Source: Sphingobacterium sp. lm-10 | GTDB taxonomy: Bacteria; Bacteroidota; Bacteroidia; Sphingobacteriales; Sphingobacteriaceae | Assembly (NCBI RefSeq): GCF_023554555.1 | Contig: NZ_JAMJWC010000004.1 | Span: 1-64,000, forward strand | Reading direction: 5' to 3' | Length of the DNA stretch: 64,000 nt | Shown here: positions 9,221 to 18,574 of the stretch, in pieces | Layout: each line of letters opens with the position of its first letter | How positions within the stretch are numbered: the first letter of the stretch is position 1 | Made by a program: the position numbers and the translations under genes | The notes under the pieces: generated by a model | Seen by the model: the letters and a program-made list of their open reading frames with translations, nothing else | Told to the model about the DNA's origin: nothing | Databases searched by the model: none

Positions 9221-9746
9221 ATACTTCTCGGTAGAGTGCCACTAAGCCTTCTGGCAAATCCACTTCCAACAACTTGTCGTCCTTGCCTACATTAATAATC
9301 AATTGCTCTGTAAGCGGAAACATCAGCTCTTTCCCTTCCATATCTACTGTGGCGACATGTTGTTGTGGCAACTCCTGCACGGCAGTAACGATTCCTAGCT
9401 TCCCTTCTACTCTATCGGACACCTCGTAACCAACGAGGTCGCTATACCGAAAATCCTCTGGATCGCGTACCGGCATTTTATCATTCGGTAGATATACCTT
9501 TTTACGCACGAGTGCCTGCGCTTTATCAATATGATCCACATCTTCCAGATTTACGTATGCGGTGCTGTTGTTTTGCACTTTTATCTGATCGACGAAGAAG
9601 GGCACTAATTTTTTTTCAATCTCGACGAAAATAACATCAAATTCCAGATCGCGATAATCTTCAAATTCGAAAAAGAACTGTAATTCTCCTTTTAATCCAC
9701 GCGTTTTGGAGATGTAACCGATATAGAAACTTTCTGTTATGTTCAT
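9219..9746 (-). CDS. rimM: Ribosome maturation factor RimM
   Basis: 16S rRNA processing factor that binds S19 in the 30S head. N-terminal RimM barrel (about residues 1-90: YIGYISKTRGLKGELQFFFE) and a C-terminal PRC-barrel with DLVGYEVSDRVEGKLGIVTAVQELPQQHVATV and the conserved LMFPLTEQLI. The ATG at 9746 gives 175 residues, the family size; an in-frame TTG 27 bases upstream was rejected. In many bacteria rimM directly follows rpsP; here a plus-strand lipoprotein gene separates them, so rimM needs its own promoter. A degenerate -7 lies a few bases before the ATG. Confidence 0.95.
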   Translation of the reverse strand: MNITESFYIGYISKTRGLKGELQFFFEFEDYRDLEFDVIFVEIEKKLVPFFVDQIKVQNNSTAYVNLEDVDHIDKAQALVRKKVYLPNDKMPVRDPEDFRYSDLVGYEVSDRVEGKLGIVTAVQELPQQHVATVDMEGKELMFPLTEQLIINVGKDDKLLEVDLPEGLVALYREV

Positions 9747-9785
9747 GCTGCAAAATAAGCAGATATATTCCAAACAGGAAAGCTC

Positions 9786-9816
9786 TTGTTAGAGAAATTA
9801 ACTATATTTACCTTTC
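9786..9816 (+). promoter_or_regulatory. Candidate promoter of the 9867 lipoprotein gene
   Basis: TTG (9786-9788), a 20-base spacer and TACCTTTC (9809-9816), seven of eight defined positions of TAnnTTTG extended context. It would start transcription about 45 bases before the lipoprotein ATG. Confidence 0.45.
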
Positions 9817-9866
9817 TAACCCTTTATTTTGACACATAAAGGCACGCGCTAACCACGATTTCTCCT

Positions 9867-10814
9867 ATGAAACGACTAAACATGTTTTCCAAGCTATTGC
9901 GTTCGATTTATGCTTTTACGCTCAGCACATCGTTGATCCTCATTTACACCTCCTGCCAAAAAGAACAAACGCCTACTGTTCCGCTTGTAGACGACAGCAT
10001 GAAGGAACTCACACTACATGGCGGTAGCGCTGGCACCATTCCTATTCAGGCAACAGATTGGAAAGTTAATTATGTACGACTCGAAGATCCGCTACGTTTG
10101 TTAAGAGATACGGCCGGAGTGGTTATGGAGGTCAATAGTACAGATACTGTATCGGCAAGTGGTGGTTGGTTGCGTCTGGCGAAGTCTGCTCAAGGCGATA
10201 GCCTATTCTTTGATTTGAAAGAAAATTTCGCAGATACACCGCGGACTCTACTTATAGGCTTACATGCTAACGGTCAAGAAGAAGTAATTCGCATTACACA
10301 ACGCCGTCCAAAAAGCTATAAAATCACAAACAAAAAGATTACAGAACTCGAAGAACATCGAAAAATATATAAAAGCGATCACGAATGTACCACTATCGTA
10401 CTATCCAATAATACCTCAGAAACCAAAAGGATGGAAGCTGATGGTGTCTTCCGGTCCGTAAAACATGTATCTACTTTTGAAAGTGACGATTATGGCGCTT
10501 TTGACTGGATACATGGTCAGGATTCGTTGTTATTTATGCAGGAGCTAATCATGGATGGAAAAAATTGGTGGTCGAAACAGGTTCCCTACCGAAAGGGAAC
10601 CCTTCTGACACCCTATCTGAGCCTAACTGGCTCTCGCACGCTTTTCCACGTCGACCCCTATACAAATATCACAGTAAGTGGAGAGATGACTTATGTGGAG
10701 CGCGTATGTCAATATACGTTTACCATTCAGAACGAAGAAACCGGCCATACATTCAATGTATCTGGAATATGGAGACATACTCTGCCTCTAATCCCTTCTC
10801 TCACCATAATATAA
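9867..10814 (+). CDS. Lipoprotein of unknown function
   Basis: 315-residue protein with an N-terminal signal sequence and lipobox ending IYTSC at about residue 30, so probably lipidated and exported to the periplasm or outer membrane. After the Cys comes an acidic linker, then beta-rich sequence with several short strands; one stretch (residues 45-150, HGGSAGTIPIQATDW ... LLIGLHANGQEEVIRITQRRP) reads like a Bacteroidota BACON or Ig-like domain, which is only an impression. No catalytic motif is seen. The gene interrupts the usual rpsP-rimM neighbourhood and is convergent with rpsP, with which it shares a terminator. An alternative start is the ATG at 9882. Confidence 0.7.
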   Translation: MKRLNMFSKLLRSIYAFTLSTSLILIYTSCQKEQTPTVPLVDDSMKELTLHGGSAGTIPIQATDWKVNYVRLEDPLRLLRDTAGVVMEVNSTDTVSASGGWLRLAKSAQGDSLFFDLKENFADTPRTLLIGLHANGQEEVIRITQRRPKSYKITNKKITELEEHRKIYKSDHECTTIVLSNNTSETKRMEADGVFRSVKHVSTFESDDYGAFDWIHGQDSLLFMQELIMDGKNWWSKQVPYRKGTLLTPYLSLTGSRTLFHVDPYTNITVSGEMTYVERVCQYTFTIQNEETGHTFNVSGIWRHTLPLIPSLTII

Positions 10815-10825
10815 TTAAGCGCATA

Positions 10826-10857
10826 AAAAAGCCGATCCTGTTGGGGATCGGCTTTTC
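10826..10857. terminator. Bidirectional terminator between lipoprotein gene and rpsP
   Basis: AGCCGATCC (10830-10838) pairs with GGATCGGCT (10845-10853) around a 6-base loop. AAAAAA precedes and TTTT follows, so the hairpin has a T-tract on both strands and serves both convergent genes. Confidence 0.88.
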
Positions 10858-10879
10858 TAAATACCTTTTGGAGAAAGAA

Positions 10880-11416
10880 TTATCCTTCTGTCTCTTCCGT
10901 GTTTTCTTCTGTACCTTCAGCAGCTACTACTTCCTCTTCAGGAGCTTCTTCTGCTACGGGTGCATTTTTAGCCGCGATTGCCGCTGCTTTGTCTTCTTTT
11001 TTCTTAGCTTCTGCAGCTAGAGCAGCTTTCTTAGTATCCTCTTTAGAAGATGCTAAGTTAGATTTTTTGCCTTCGATGCGAGACTCTTTACCTTCAGACC
11101 AAGTAGCGAAAAGCTCTTCCGCTTTAGCTTCGTCGAAAGCACCTTTTTTCACACCACCTTGCAAGTGTTTTTTGTACAAAACACCTTTGTAAGAAAGGAT
11201 AGCACGAGCTGTATCCGTAGGTTGCGCACCTTTGTTGACCCAATCCAATGATTTTTCGAAATCTAATACGATAGTCGCTGGATTAGTGTTCGGGTTGTAC
11301 GAACCAATACGCTCGATGAATTTACCATCACGTGGAGCACGAGAGTCTGCCACTACTACATAGTAAAAAGGCTTTCCTTTTTTACCGTGTCTTTGCAATC
11401 TGATTTTAGTTGCCAT
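10880..11416 (-). CDS. rpsP: Ribosomal protein S16 with long C-terminal tail
   Basis: 30S protein. Residues 1-80 are a standard S16: [42 protein letters not shown] is recognisable at the N terminus, followed by the helix [19 protein letters not shown] tail of nearly 100 residues follows, first Lys/Ala/Glu-rich (about 110-150) and then strongly acidic (about 150-178, [27 protein letters not shown] composition). Typical bacterial S16 has 80-90 residues; Bacteroidota often carry such tails. The tail is low-complexity and probably disordered on the 30S surface. The gene has a strong promoter at 11475-11506 and ends in a bidirectional terminator. Confidence 0.95.
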   Translation of the reverse strand: MATKIRLQRHGKKGKPFYYVVVADSRAPRDGKFIERIGSYNPNTNPATIVLDFEKSLDWVNKGAQPTDTARAILSYKGVLYKKHLQGGVKKGAFDEAKAEELFATWSEGKESRIEGKKSNLASSKEDTKKAALAAEAKKKEDKAAAIAAKNAPVAEEAPEEEVVAAEGTEENTEETEG

Positions 11417-11474
11417 TTTCTTTTAATTATTTATGTATTCAACATATCCCCCGAGCTTATCACAAGAGGGGACG

Positions 11475-11506
11475 CAAAGGTAACTATTTGATTGGTAAAG
11501 ACAAAA
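11475..11506 (-). promoter_or_regulatory. rpsP promoter
   Basis: Minus-strand TACCTTTG (11475-11482) with TTTTG (11502-11506) 19 bases upstream, an exact fit to the Bacteroidota -33/-7 arrangement. It lies in the 157-base divergent gap between rpsP and the addA-like gene. Confidence 0.7.
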
Positions 11507-11573
11507 TGAAATCTACACCTCGGATCAAGTTCTGCCTTTTCCAAATGCCAGCCTTAGTTATTACCTTCACAAG

Positions 11574-14500
11574 ATGAAGACGGTACCTCCTTTAAAGATT
11601 CTCAAAGCATCCGCCGGCTCGGGCAAGACGTTTAGCCTCACCATTCACTATCTCACGCTGCTGTTGAATAACGAGAACAGCTATCGGGAGATTCTAGCCG
11701 TCACCTTCACCAATAAGGCAACTGCAGAAATGAAAGAGCGCATTTTATCGGTACTACAAGGATTGGCCGAGGGAAATCAGAACCCTAAAATAGTCGACTT
11801 CAGAAACATCCTATTAGCGCAATCGCCTGAGTGGACGGAAGCGATTATCCAAGAAAAGGCACACCAGGTATATCGAAGAATATTACATGACTACAGCCAT
11901 TTTACGGTGAGCACCATCGATGGATTCTCCCAAAAAGTAATTCGCAGCTTCACCTACGAATTGCACCTGGATGCGGGCTATAAGGTAGAGATGAATATCA
12001 ATAAGGTAAAAGCCGAACTGACCGTGATGCTCAATCAACTATTAGATGATCGGCCGGACTTACTGGAATGGATCATCGAGTATGCCGAGAAAAAGATCGC
12101 TAACAATGAAAATTGGAATTACCGACAGCAACTGCTGTCGCTGGCTGGATTAATCTTTTCAGAAAACTTTCAAGAGTTTGATGCGCACATCCTTAAAAAC
12201 GATGCCCGCAAAGTTTTCGAAAGCCTAAACCAAGAAAGTGCTACAATGACCACAGGTTATACCGATGCCTTGGCAGAAGCCATTCGTACTTTTCAGGACA
12301 TTTATAGTGCTTCAGGAATTCAGGCAGAAGAGTTGAAAGGGAAATCACGAAATCCAGTATTTTCTGCCAGTAAATTAGGAAGTAAAGTAAGTAACTTATC
12401 GAATAGCCAACTTAAAGAACGTATAGAAAAGTTTACAAAGCTCATCGATCATGAAGATGCATTTACCGATCAGCAGAAACAAGTGCGGTACGACTTGATG
12501 GCACAATTCAGACCGGTACTACAGAACATGGCCGAAATAGAGAAACTCTTCCCTACTTTCGTGGCGTACCAATCGGTACAGGCAAACTTGTATTTCTTAC
12601 GCTTGTTGAAAGAAATGAGCGACTTACTCGCCCGTTGGCGCAAAGAAAACAGCGCACAGCTCATCTCCGATTCGCAGCTACTGCTTAGTAAGCTCGGATT
12701 AGATGCGCACAATGACCCTACTTTTATTTGGGAGAAAATCGGAAACCGATTCCGATATTTTCTATTTGATGAATTTCAAGATACTTCCCGTACCCAGTGG
12801 AAAAACTATAGCCCACTGCTGATAAACGCCTTAGGAAATGCAACCCGAGAGCTGAGCGAGCACCTGATCGTCGGCGATGTGAAGCAAAGCATTTACCGTT
12901 GGCGAAATGGCGACTGGCGCATCTTGCTTCAGCAAGTAGAAGAGCAGGTTGGGTCAGCTTTTCACTTAATTGAATCAGACAAATCCAACTTTATCGCCAG
13001 CGAAACACTGGACGTCAACTACCGAAGTTTGCCCCATATTATCCAATTCAATAATCACATCTATGCAGGATTACCAACGCATTTACAGCAGGTTTTAAAT
13101 GCTCATGTAGCAGAAGCGCTGAGTGCCGAAGATCTGGCATGGTGGCACCAATCCGGCAATGACCGGATGTTGGTAAAAGCATATGAAAATAGCCAACAAG
13201 CGGTACCTGCCGGCAAACAAAGACCCGATGCACCTCAAGGTGAGATCGATCTGGTATACCTGCCGGTAACGGAAGGCAGATTTCGTAGCAACCGAGTGGC
13301 TGCAGATGCGATCCAGAAATTGTGTGAGCAGATTGGCGAATGGATTTCTTCGGGCAAGTACCGGGCAAATCAAATTGGAATCTTGGTTCGTAGGAATAAA
13401 GAGGCACAAGATATTATTCAGGCCCTAATGGCCTATAAGCAGAACACCAACCTATCTTTTGAAGTAATTTCGGGAGATGCACTTAGCCTACAGGCTAACG
13501 ATGCAATACAGCTTTTGATAGAAACGCTGCGCGCCATCGTGTACGGATCGGACAAGCACAGTGTGCACAAAGCTAATATGGCCTATCTCTACCAAATCTT
13601 GCAAAACCAGCAAGCATTCGATCAGGAAAACTGGCTGCTCTTTAAAGAGAATGACATCCAGCGCTTACATGCTATTTTGCCCCAGACATTGATCGAGTTT
13701 TGGGATCAATGGCCGAGGCTTCCGTTGGTACAACTCATCGAACGACTCATGGATATTTTTGGATTTTCCGAGCCAGGAAACCTTCATATCCCCTACCTAT
13801 TGGCCTTTAAAGATTTAGTCGCTGGGTTTTCGGCGAATGGCGAACGGGGTATTCATCTATTCTTGACCTATTGGGAAGAAGACGGATATCGCGCTGTACT
13901 GCCTTCTGGCGGCAAGGTTGACGCCATTGAAGTGACGACGGTACATAAGTCGAAAGGGTTGGCTTACGATGTCGTCATGATTCCTTTTGCGGCTTGGAAT
14001 CTCGACGGCATGACCTTAGGCGATTTCTGGATCAATGCAGATGGAACGCCCTTTGAAGCGCTGGGAAAAATTCCATTAAAATACACCTCCAGCTTAGGTC
14101 AATCCCTTTTTTATAAGCAGTACTTTGAAGAAATGCTGTTCAATTATATGGATGCACTAAACACCTGCTATGTAGCTACTACACGCGCGATCAAGCATCT
14201 GTATATTACCGCTCCGTTTTTCAAAGAAACTGTCGACAAAAAAACCGGGGAGATCAATGGATTGGAAATCAAAAATGACTATATCTCTGATGCCATCTAT
14301 CAGGTATTGGATGTGCCAGACAGTCCATTCGTCATAGAAGAATCCGAGTTGCGTATTCATGATCTGATAACGACGCCCGCGACTACTACAAGTGCATCTT
14401 CTGATGCAAACACGGTTTCGATTGCTCAATACCCAATTTCCGCAGAGTTGGATCAGGCTTGGAGCAAATCCAGCCGACGGCCTTTGACGATGCTGCCGCA

Positions 14501-14936
14501 AGTAGAGAAAGCAGCTCAGTATGGCATTATGGCACATGAGATTCTATCCGAAGTGGCCAACGAACAGGAGATCGAAGCTCGGATTAATCAATACATTGAA
14601 GAAGGAATTTTAGCTAAAGATGATCAGGAAGAGTTGCGCAAGCAAATCCATCAGGTATGGCACCATCCACGCATTAGCGAATGGCTTACGCCAAATTACA
14701 AAACCTGGAATGAAGCCAGCATTATCACAAAAGATGGAGAAACAATTAGGCCAGACAAAGTTTTCACGAATGCTACGGACACCATTGTACTCGATTTTAA
14801 ATTTACACAAGGAGATTATGTGGGGCATCAGGCACAAGTGGATAAGTACATGCAAGCGCTGCGCAACCTGGGTTATCAAAACGTGAAGGGTTTCTTGTAC
14901 TATGCCCTATCTAATCAGTTACAGGAGGTCGTATAG
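11574..14936 (+). CDS. AddA-type UvrD helicase with C-terminal nuclease
   Basis: 1120-residue subunit of a RecBCD/AddAB-type double-strand-break resection complex. Superfamily 1A helicase motifs in order: P-loop ASAGSGKT at 12-19, LAVTFTNKATAEMKERI at about 42-58, Walker B FDEFQDTSR near 400, GDVKQSIYRWR near 437, and VHKSKGLAYDVV near 790. The C-terminal PD-(D/E)XK nuclease has His in GIMAHEIL, RPDKV, VLDFKF (about 1072) and QVDKYMQAL, so it looks catalytically intact. The stop is followed two bases later by the partner gene, so the two are translated together. Bacteroidota versions are annotated variously as UvrD-helicase or exodeoxyribonuclease V beta subunit; the AddA assignment rests on the single nuclease and the AddB-like partner. 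Confidence 0.88.
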   Translation: MKTVPPLKILKASAGSGKTFSLTIHYLTLLLNNENSYREILAVTFTNKATAEMKERILSVLQGLAEGNQNPKIVDFRNILLAQSPEWTEAIIQEKAHQVYRRILHDYSHFTVSTIDGFSQKVIRSFTYELHLDAGYKVEMNINKVKAELTVMLNQLLDDRPDLLEWIIEYAEKKIANNENWNYRQQLLSLAGLIFSENFQEFDAHILKNDARKVFESLNQESATMTTGYTDALAEAIRTFQDIYSASGIQAEELKGKSRNPVFSASKLGSKVSNLSNSQLKERIEKFTKLIDHEDAFTDQQKQVRYDLMAQFRPVLQNMAEIEKLFPTFVAYQSVQANLYFLRLLKEMSDLLARWRKENSAQLISDSQLLLSKLGLDAHNDPTFIWEKIGNRFRYFLFDEFQDTSRTQWKNYSPLLINALGNATRELSEHLIVGDVKQSIYRWRNGDWRILLQQVEEQVGSAFHLIESDKSNFIASETLDVNYRSLPHIIQFNNHIYAGLPTHLQQVLNAHVAEALSAEDLAWWHQSGNDRMLVKAYENSQQAVPAGKQRPDAPQGEIDLVYLPVTEGRFRSNRVAADAIQKLCEQIGEWISSGKYRANQIGILVRRNKEAQDIIQALMAYKQNTNLSFEVISGDALSLQANDAIQLLIETLRAIVYGSDKHSVHKANMAYLYQILQNQQAFDQENWLLFKENDIQRLHAILPQTLIEFWDQWPRLPLVQLIERLMDIFGFSEPGNLHIPYLLAFKDLVAGFSANGERGIHLFLTYWEEDGYRAVLPSGGKVDAIEVTTVHKSKGLAYDVVMIPFAAWNLDGMTLGDFWINADGTPFEALGKIPLKYTSSLGQSLFYKQYFEEMLFNYMDALNTCYVATTRAIKHLYITAPFFKETVDKKTGEINGLEIKNDYISDAIYQVLDVPDSPFVIEESELRIHDLITTPATTTSASSDANTVSIAQYPISAELDQAWSKSSRRPLTMLPQVEKAAQYGIMAHEILSEVANEQEIEARINQYIEEGILAKDDQEELRKQIHQVWHHPRISEWLTPNYKTWNEASIITKDGETIRPDKVFTNATDTIVLDFKFTQGDYVGHQAQVDKYMQALRNLGYQNVKGFLYYALSNQLQEVV

Positions 14937-14938
14937 CG

Positions 14939-17908
14939 ATGCGAAGCGAAACATTAACAACAGCCAACCCCATGAAGCCATTCTTACAGTTAGTAGCAGA
15001 AGATATCCAGCAGCGATTTGGACAAGATCTATCCGAAATTGCCATTGTATTTAATAACAAACGGCCCATTACTTACCTTAAAAAATACCTGTCAGAGGTA
15101 TATGGGCAGGCGATCTGGTCACCACAATTTTTCACGATTCAAGACTTTTTCAAACAGGCCACAGACAAGACGGATGCTTCGGCCTTGCGGCAGTTCTTTT
15201 ACTTGTACGAGCTTCATAATGAATTGCTGCAGCAAGAAGGAAGTGACCCAGAGAGCCCGGAAGAATTTTACCCGATTGCAGAGCTTATTCTAAGTGATTT
15301 CAGTCAATTGGATTATGAGTTGGTCGCAGTAGATCAAATTTACACAGAATTGTACGACACAGGAAAGATTGACCTGGAGTTTCAGCATCTTACATCCGAG
15401 CAGCAGGGATATATCCGTCAGTTTTGGCAATCCTTCTCCATGGCTGGCCATACAGGTGTGCAGCAACGTTTCTTACAGCTGTGGAAAAGACTTCCGCTAT
15501 TGTACAATCGCTTTAAAGAGCGATTAACACAGGAGAAGCAGACGAACTACCCGACGCTTTATCGGGAGCTAGCGGAAGGACGAACCACCAAGCAACACTT
15601 CATCCAACCCTACAAAAAGATTATTTTTGTAGGGTTTAATGCGCTGAATCGTGCGGAAACCACCCTATTCAAACGATGGCAGGAGGAAGACAAGGCCTTA
15701 TTCTATTTTGATACCGACGCGTATTATGTGGATGACACCATGCAAGAGGCTGGGCTTTTTATCCGACGTAATATCGGCAACAGCGGTCTAATCAATTCGC
15801 TGGGAGAAGCACCACATATCATTGGCCAGCGCAAAGATGATATACACCTGTACGCTGCATTAGGGAGAGTAAGCCAGGCAAAACTCCTTTACCAACTTCT
15901 AGAGAAACACGAAAAGGAAGGCCAATCGTCTGCCATTCTACTGGCCGACGAAAGCTTACTGGTGCCTCTCTTACAAAGCTTACCTGCTATTCGGGTAAAC
16001 ATCACAACAGGCTTCCCATTATTGCAATCGCCCTTATTCGGTTTGCTCGATCTTTGGTTGACCGTACAGGAAGAAGTGAGCTGGCGCAAAAAAGACAAGC
16101 TACCTTACCCGCTTATTGAAAGCTTCCTCAGCCATCCGCTCATAAAGATTGCGGCTGAGCAAAAGAATAGCATTCAAAAGGAAGTGCTAGACAAGCAACT
16201 TTTTGAGGTGGGGTTAGAGGTATTGAAGATCAACAGCTCGGTGGTTCCAGATTTCTTTCAGCCAGTTGGCGGCTCCATCGCTTTAATCCCTAACATGATG
16301 GCTATTTTGGAAAAATTGCAGGGCGCCACCAGTGGCGAAGGCATCGCCTTGCAGATCGACTATACCCTACTCTACGAGACGCGGCGCGTACTGCAACAAC
16401 TTTTGTTAGGCATGGATCAAATCGGCCCATTGACTATTCCTTTTCAGATCGGCCTGATCCGCAAAGCGCTCATGCCAATATCAGCAGCTATAGAAGGTGA
16501 TCCATTGCAGGGTGTACAAATCATGGGATTGTTGGAAAGCCGAAGTCTCCACTTTGATCACATCTATATTTTAGGTGCCAATGAAGGTATTTTGCCAAAA
16601 ACAACCAACTCACCTACCTTCTTACCGGATAATCTGCGCCGCGCTTACGGGTTGCCCGTACTAGCCAATCAAGATGCACTATCGGCCTATATCTTCTATC
16701 GTCACTTTCAGTACAGCAAATCCATTCATCTGTTTTACAACAGTATAGTAGATGAAAACAGCTCTGGCGAGGAAAGTCGATTTATTAAACAATTAGCTTT
16801 TGAAAGCCAGTTTAACATCATCCATCATACCCAGCAGCAACCCATTTCTTTCCCTGCGAAAGAGCCAGAACTCGTGATACAAAAGACCGGAGAGGTCTGG
16901 GATGCCCTGTATAATAGTTACCTAAAAGATCACAGCAGCCATATCTCAGCTACCGCATTAACGACCTATCTACAGTCGCCGTTGCAGTTTTTCTTAAAAC
17001 ACATCGCTGGCATCAAGGAGCCGCCTTCCGTATCACAAGAGTTTGAAATCAACAACCTGGGTTCTATCATTCACGAAGTGATGGAACGGATATTTAAACC
17101 GTATCAGGGGGGCACTGATTTTACGCCTACCCAACGTTTAGAAGAAAGCATCCCACACATCGAGATTATGGTGGTAGAAGAGATCGGCCATCAATACCAC
17201 AGCCCTTATCAAACCGCCGCTGACCTCAATAGCCTGCAACGCATCATGTTGCAAATTGCTTCGGCTTATATCCGTATGTATTTGGAATATGATATAGCGC
17301 AGTATACCATGTTCCGCATTATCGAGTTGGAAAACAGTGAAGACTATTTCCTCCACTTCCCCATCACCGTACAAGGTAAGGTCGAACATGTCAAAATTTA
17401 TGGGATAATCGACCGGATAGACGAGGTGGTAACACCGGATGGTGAAGTAAAAACCCGCATTGTGGATTACAAGACCGGCGCGGATAAGGTGACTTTCAAA
17501 AAAAGCAAGAACAAATCTGATGAGGAAACTGCCACAGCGGTATTTGCACTTACGGACGGCACCAATGACATCCATAAAGCGCTGATACAAACATTTTTTT
17601 ACACGTATGTATTCGAGGAAAAAACGGGACTTCACGATTTAGAACCGCATCTCTACGTGGCAAGGCGTATGCGCGAAGACGGCACTTTATTCTTTAGCAA
17701 GGAGGTGGGCGCGCTGGAAGGAGATTATCTGCGAGAGCAGAAAGCCGAGTTTGTTACTTTTCTGCGTAAGACATTAGAGGAAATCTTCGATCCAAGTATT
17801 CCATTCCGACACAAAGCGGATATGCATGTGTATCCGAGCGATCCTTACACCTTATTCTATCGAAGCACTACCCCAGATATAGATCTAGAAGAGCAGCAGA
17901 TAGCGTAA
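14939..17908 (+). CDS. AddB-type PD-(D/E)XK nuclease, cysteine-free
   Basis: 989-residue partner of the preceding helicase-nuclease. N-terminal helicase-like fold is degenerate (NNKRPITYLKKYL in place of a P-loop). A helicase-core remnant ILGANEGILPK is seen near 548, and SATALTTYLQSPLQFFLKHIAG near 678. The C-terminal nuclease has GSIIHEVMERI, GIIDRID and IVDYKTG (Asp842-x-Lys), so its metal site looks complete. By eye it has no cysteine at all, so the 4Fe-4S cluster that flanks the nuclease in Bacillus AddB cannot form: the expected CPLxF is SPLQF and the C-terminal Cys positions are Ser/Tyr. ATG at 14939 couples to the addA stop; ATG at 14972 (MKPFLQLV) fits family N termini better. No RecD-like gene is present. 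Confidence 0.82.
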   Translation: MRSETLTTANPMKPFLQLVAEDIQQRFGQDLSEIAIVFNNKRPITYLKKYLSEVYGQAIWSPQFFTIQDFFKQATDKTDASALRQFFYLYELHNELLQQEGSDPESPEEFYPIAELILSDFSQLDYELVAVDQIYTELYDTGKIDLEFQHLTSEQQGYIRQFWQSFSMAGHTGVQQRFLQLWKRLPLLYNRFKERLTQEKQTNYPTLYRELAEGRTTKQHFIQPYKKIIFVGFNALNRAETTLFKRWQEEDKALFYFDTDAYYVDDTMQEAGLFIRRNIGNSGLINSLGEAPHIIGQRKDDIHLYAALGRVSQAKLLYQLLEKHEKEGQSSAILLADESLLVPLLQSLPAIRVNITTGFPLLQSPLFGLLDLWLTVQEEVSWRKKDKLPYPLIESFLSHPLIKIAAEQKNSIQKEVLDKQLFEVGLEVLKINSSVVPDFFQPVGGSIALIPNMMAILEKLQGATSGEGIALQIDYTLLYETRRVLQQLLLGMDQIGPLTIPFQIGLIRKALMPISAAIEGDPLQGVQIMGLLESRSLHFDHIYILGANEGILPKTTNSPTFLPDNLRRAYGLPVLANQDALSAYIFYRHFQYSKSIHLFYNSIVDENSSGEESRFIKQLAFESQFNIIHHTQQQPISFPAKEPELVIQKTGEVWDALYNSYLKDHSSHISATALTTYLQSPLQFFLKHIAGIKEPPSVSQEFEINNLGSIIHEVMERIFKPYQGGTDFTPTQRLEESIPHIEIMVVEEIGHQYHSPYQTAADLNSLQRIMLQIASAYIRMYLEYDIAQYTMFRIIELENSEDYFLHFPITVQGKVEHVKIYGIIDRIDEVVTPDGEVKTRIVDYKTGADKVTFKKSKNKSDEETATAVFALTDGTNDIHKALIQTFFYTYVFEEKTGLHDLEPHLYVARRMREDGTLFFSKEVGALEGDYLREQKAEFVTFLRKTLEEIFDPSIPFRHKADMHVYPSDPYTLFYRSTTPDIDLEEQQIA

Positions 17909-17918
17909 ATGCTGCTCT
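17890..17918 (+). terminator. Hairpin at the end of the addB-like gene
   Basis: AGAGCAGCA (17890-17898) pairs with TGCTGCTCT (17910-17918) around an 11-base loop and spans the stop codon. No T-tract follows, so termination is uncertain; it could merely protect the 3' end. Confidence 0.4.
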
Positions 17919-17930
17919 GGGTTGTGCGGA

Positions 17931-18533
17931 CTAGGTCGAGAACGTTTGTTCTAAGAAACTCAGATATTGATCCTTGTAGGCACTAATCTGTTGATCCGTT
18001 ACATTCTTTTCCAGATCATGAAAATGTATTCCTTGGATCCTCTCGAGCGACAGGAAAGCATTCATGCGATGAAAGCCAAAGAGTACACCATCATCGACAC
18101 TGGTCTGTTGAAAAAACTCTCCGGGTAACGTGAAAGCTGTTTCCGGAGCATTCCATGAAGAAGTAGCTAGGTACTTTCTTCCATCTAACGCGCCTCCTTT
18201 CCCATAGTTGATGTCCGGATTAGACCGCTTGCGGCCATCACTATAGTACATTCCGGCACGGTGTCCTGCGGTAAAAACCTCATCTATATACTTTTTCATT
18301 TTATGGGGCATAGAAAACCACCATACCGGAAAATGATAAATAATAATATCAGCCCAAACATATTTTCCCACCTCATCCTCTGCGTGATAACCCTGATCGA
18401 TATGAGTTACCTGATGTTCGAAACCACGCTCTTTAGCAAAAAATTGCTGATCCAAATCGGTTAAAATCTTATTGAAGGCGCCACCTGAATGTGCAAATTG
18501 TTGTCCGCCATTAATCGAGAATATCTTTTTCAT
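17931..18533 (-). CDS. mdaB: NAD(P)H:quinone oxidoreductase, MdaB-like flavodoxin fold
   Basis: 200-residue cytosolic FAD/FMN quinone reductase of the MdaB/NQO1 family. Visible: KKIFSINGGQQFAHSGGAFN at the N terminus (phosphate-binding loop), WADIIIYHFPVWWFSMPHKMKKYIDEVF in the middle (flavin ring contacts, typical of MdaB), and SWNAPETAF. Two-electron quinone reduction protects against redox cycling. I chose the ATG at 18533 because the family begins at MKKI; the ATG at 18575 adds 14 unlikely residues. It is divergent from a LysR regulator with repeat elements between, a common arrangement for mdaB, and so is probably regulated by it. Confidence 0.9.
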   Translation of the reverse strand: MKKIFSINGGQQFAHSGGAFNKILTDLDQQFFAKERGFEHQVTHIDQGYHAEDEVGKYVWADIIIYHFPVWWFSMPHKMKKYIDEVFTAGHRAGMYYSDGRKRSNPDINYGKGGALDGRKYLATSSWNAPETAFTLPGEFFQQTSVDDGVLFGFHRMNAFLSLERIQGIHFHDLEKNVTDQQISAYKDQYLSFLEQTFST

Positions 18534-18574
18534 ACTTTTTATTACTGTTCGGCTACAAAATTGCGCAACCAACA

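Noticed and set aside
10565..11020. 151-residue plus-strand frame spanning the lipoprotein 3' end, terminator and rpsP tail
   Set aside because: It crosses a strong bidirectional terminator and is made of out-of-frame lipoprotein and antisense low-complexity rpsP sequence.
10899..11192. Ser/Ala-rich plus-strand frame opposite rpsP
   Set aside because: It is the antisense reading of the Lys/Ala/Glu tail of S16; its low complexity follows from that.
17138..17635. 165-residue minus-strand frame in the addB-like gene
   Set aside because: Antisense shadow of the nuclease domain; no motifs.
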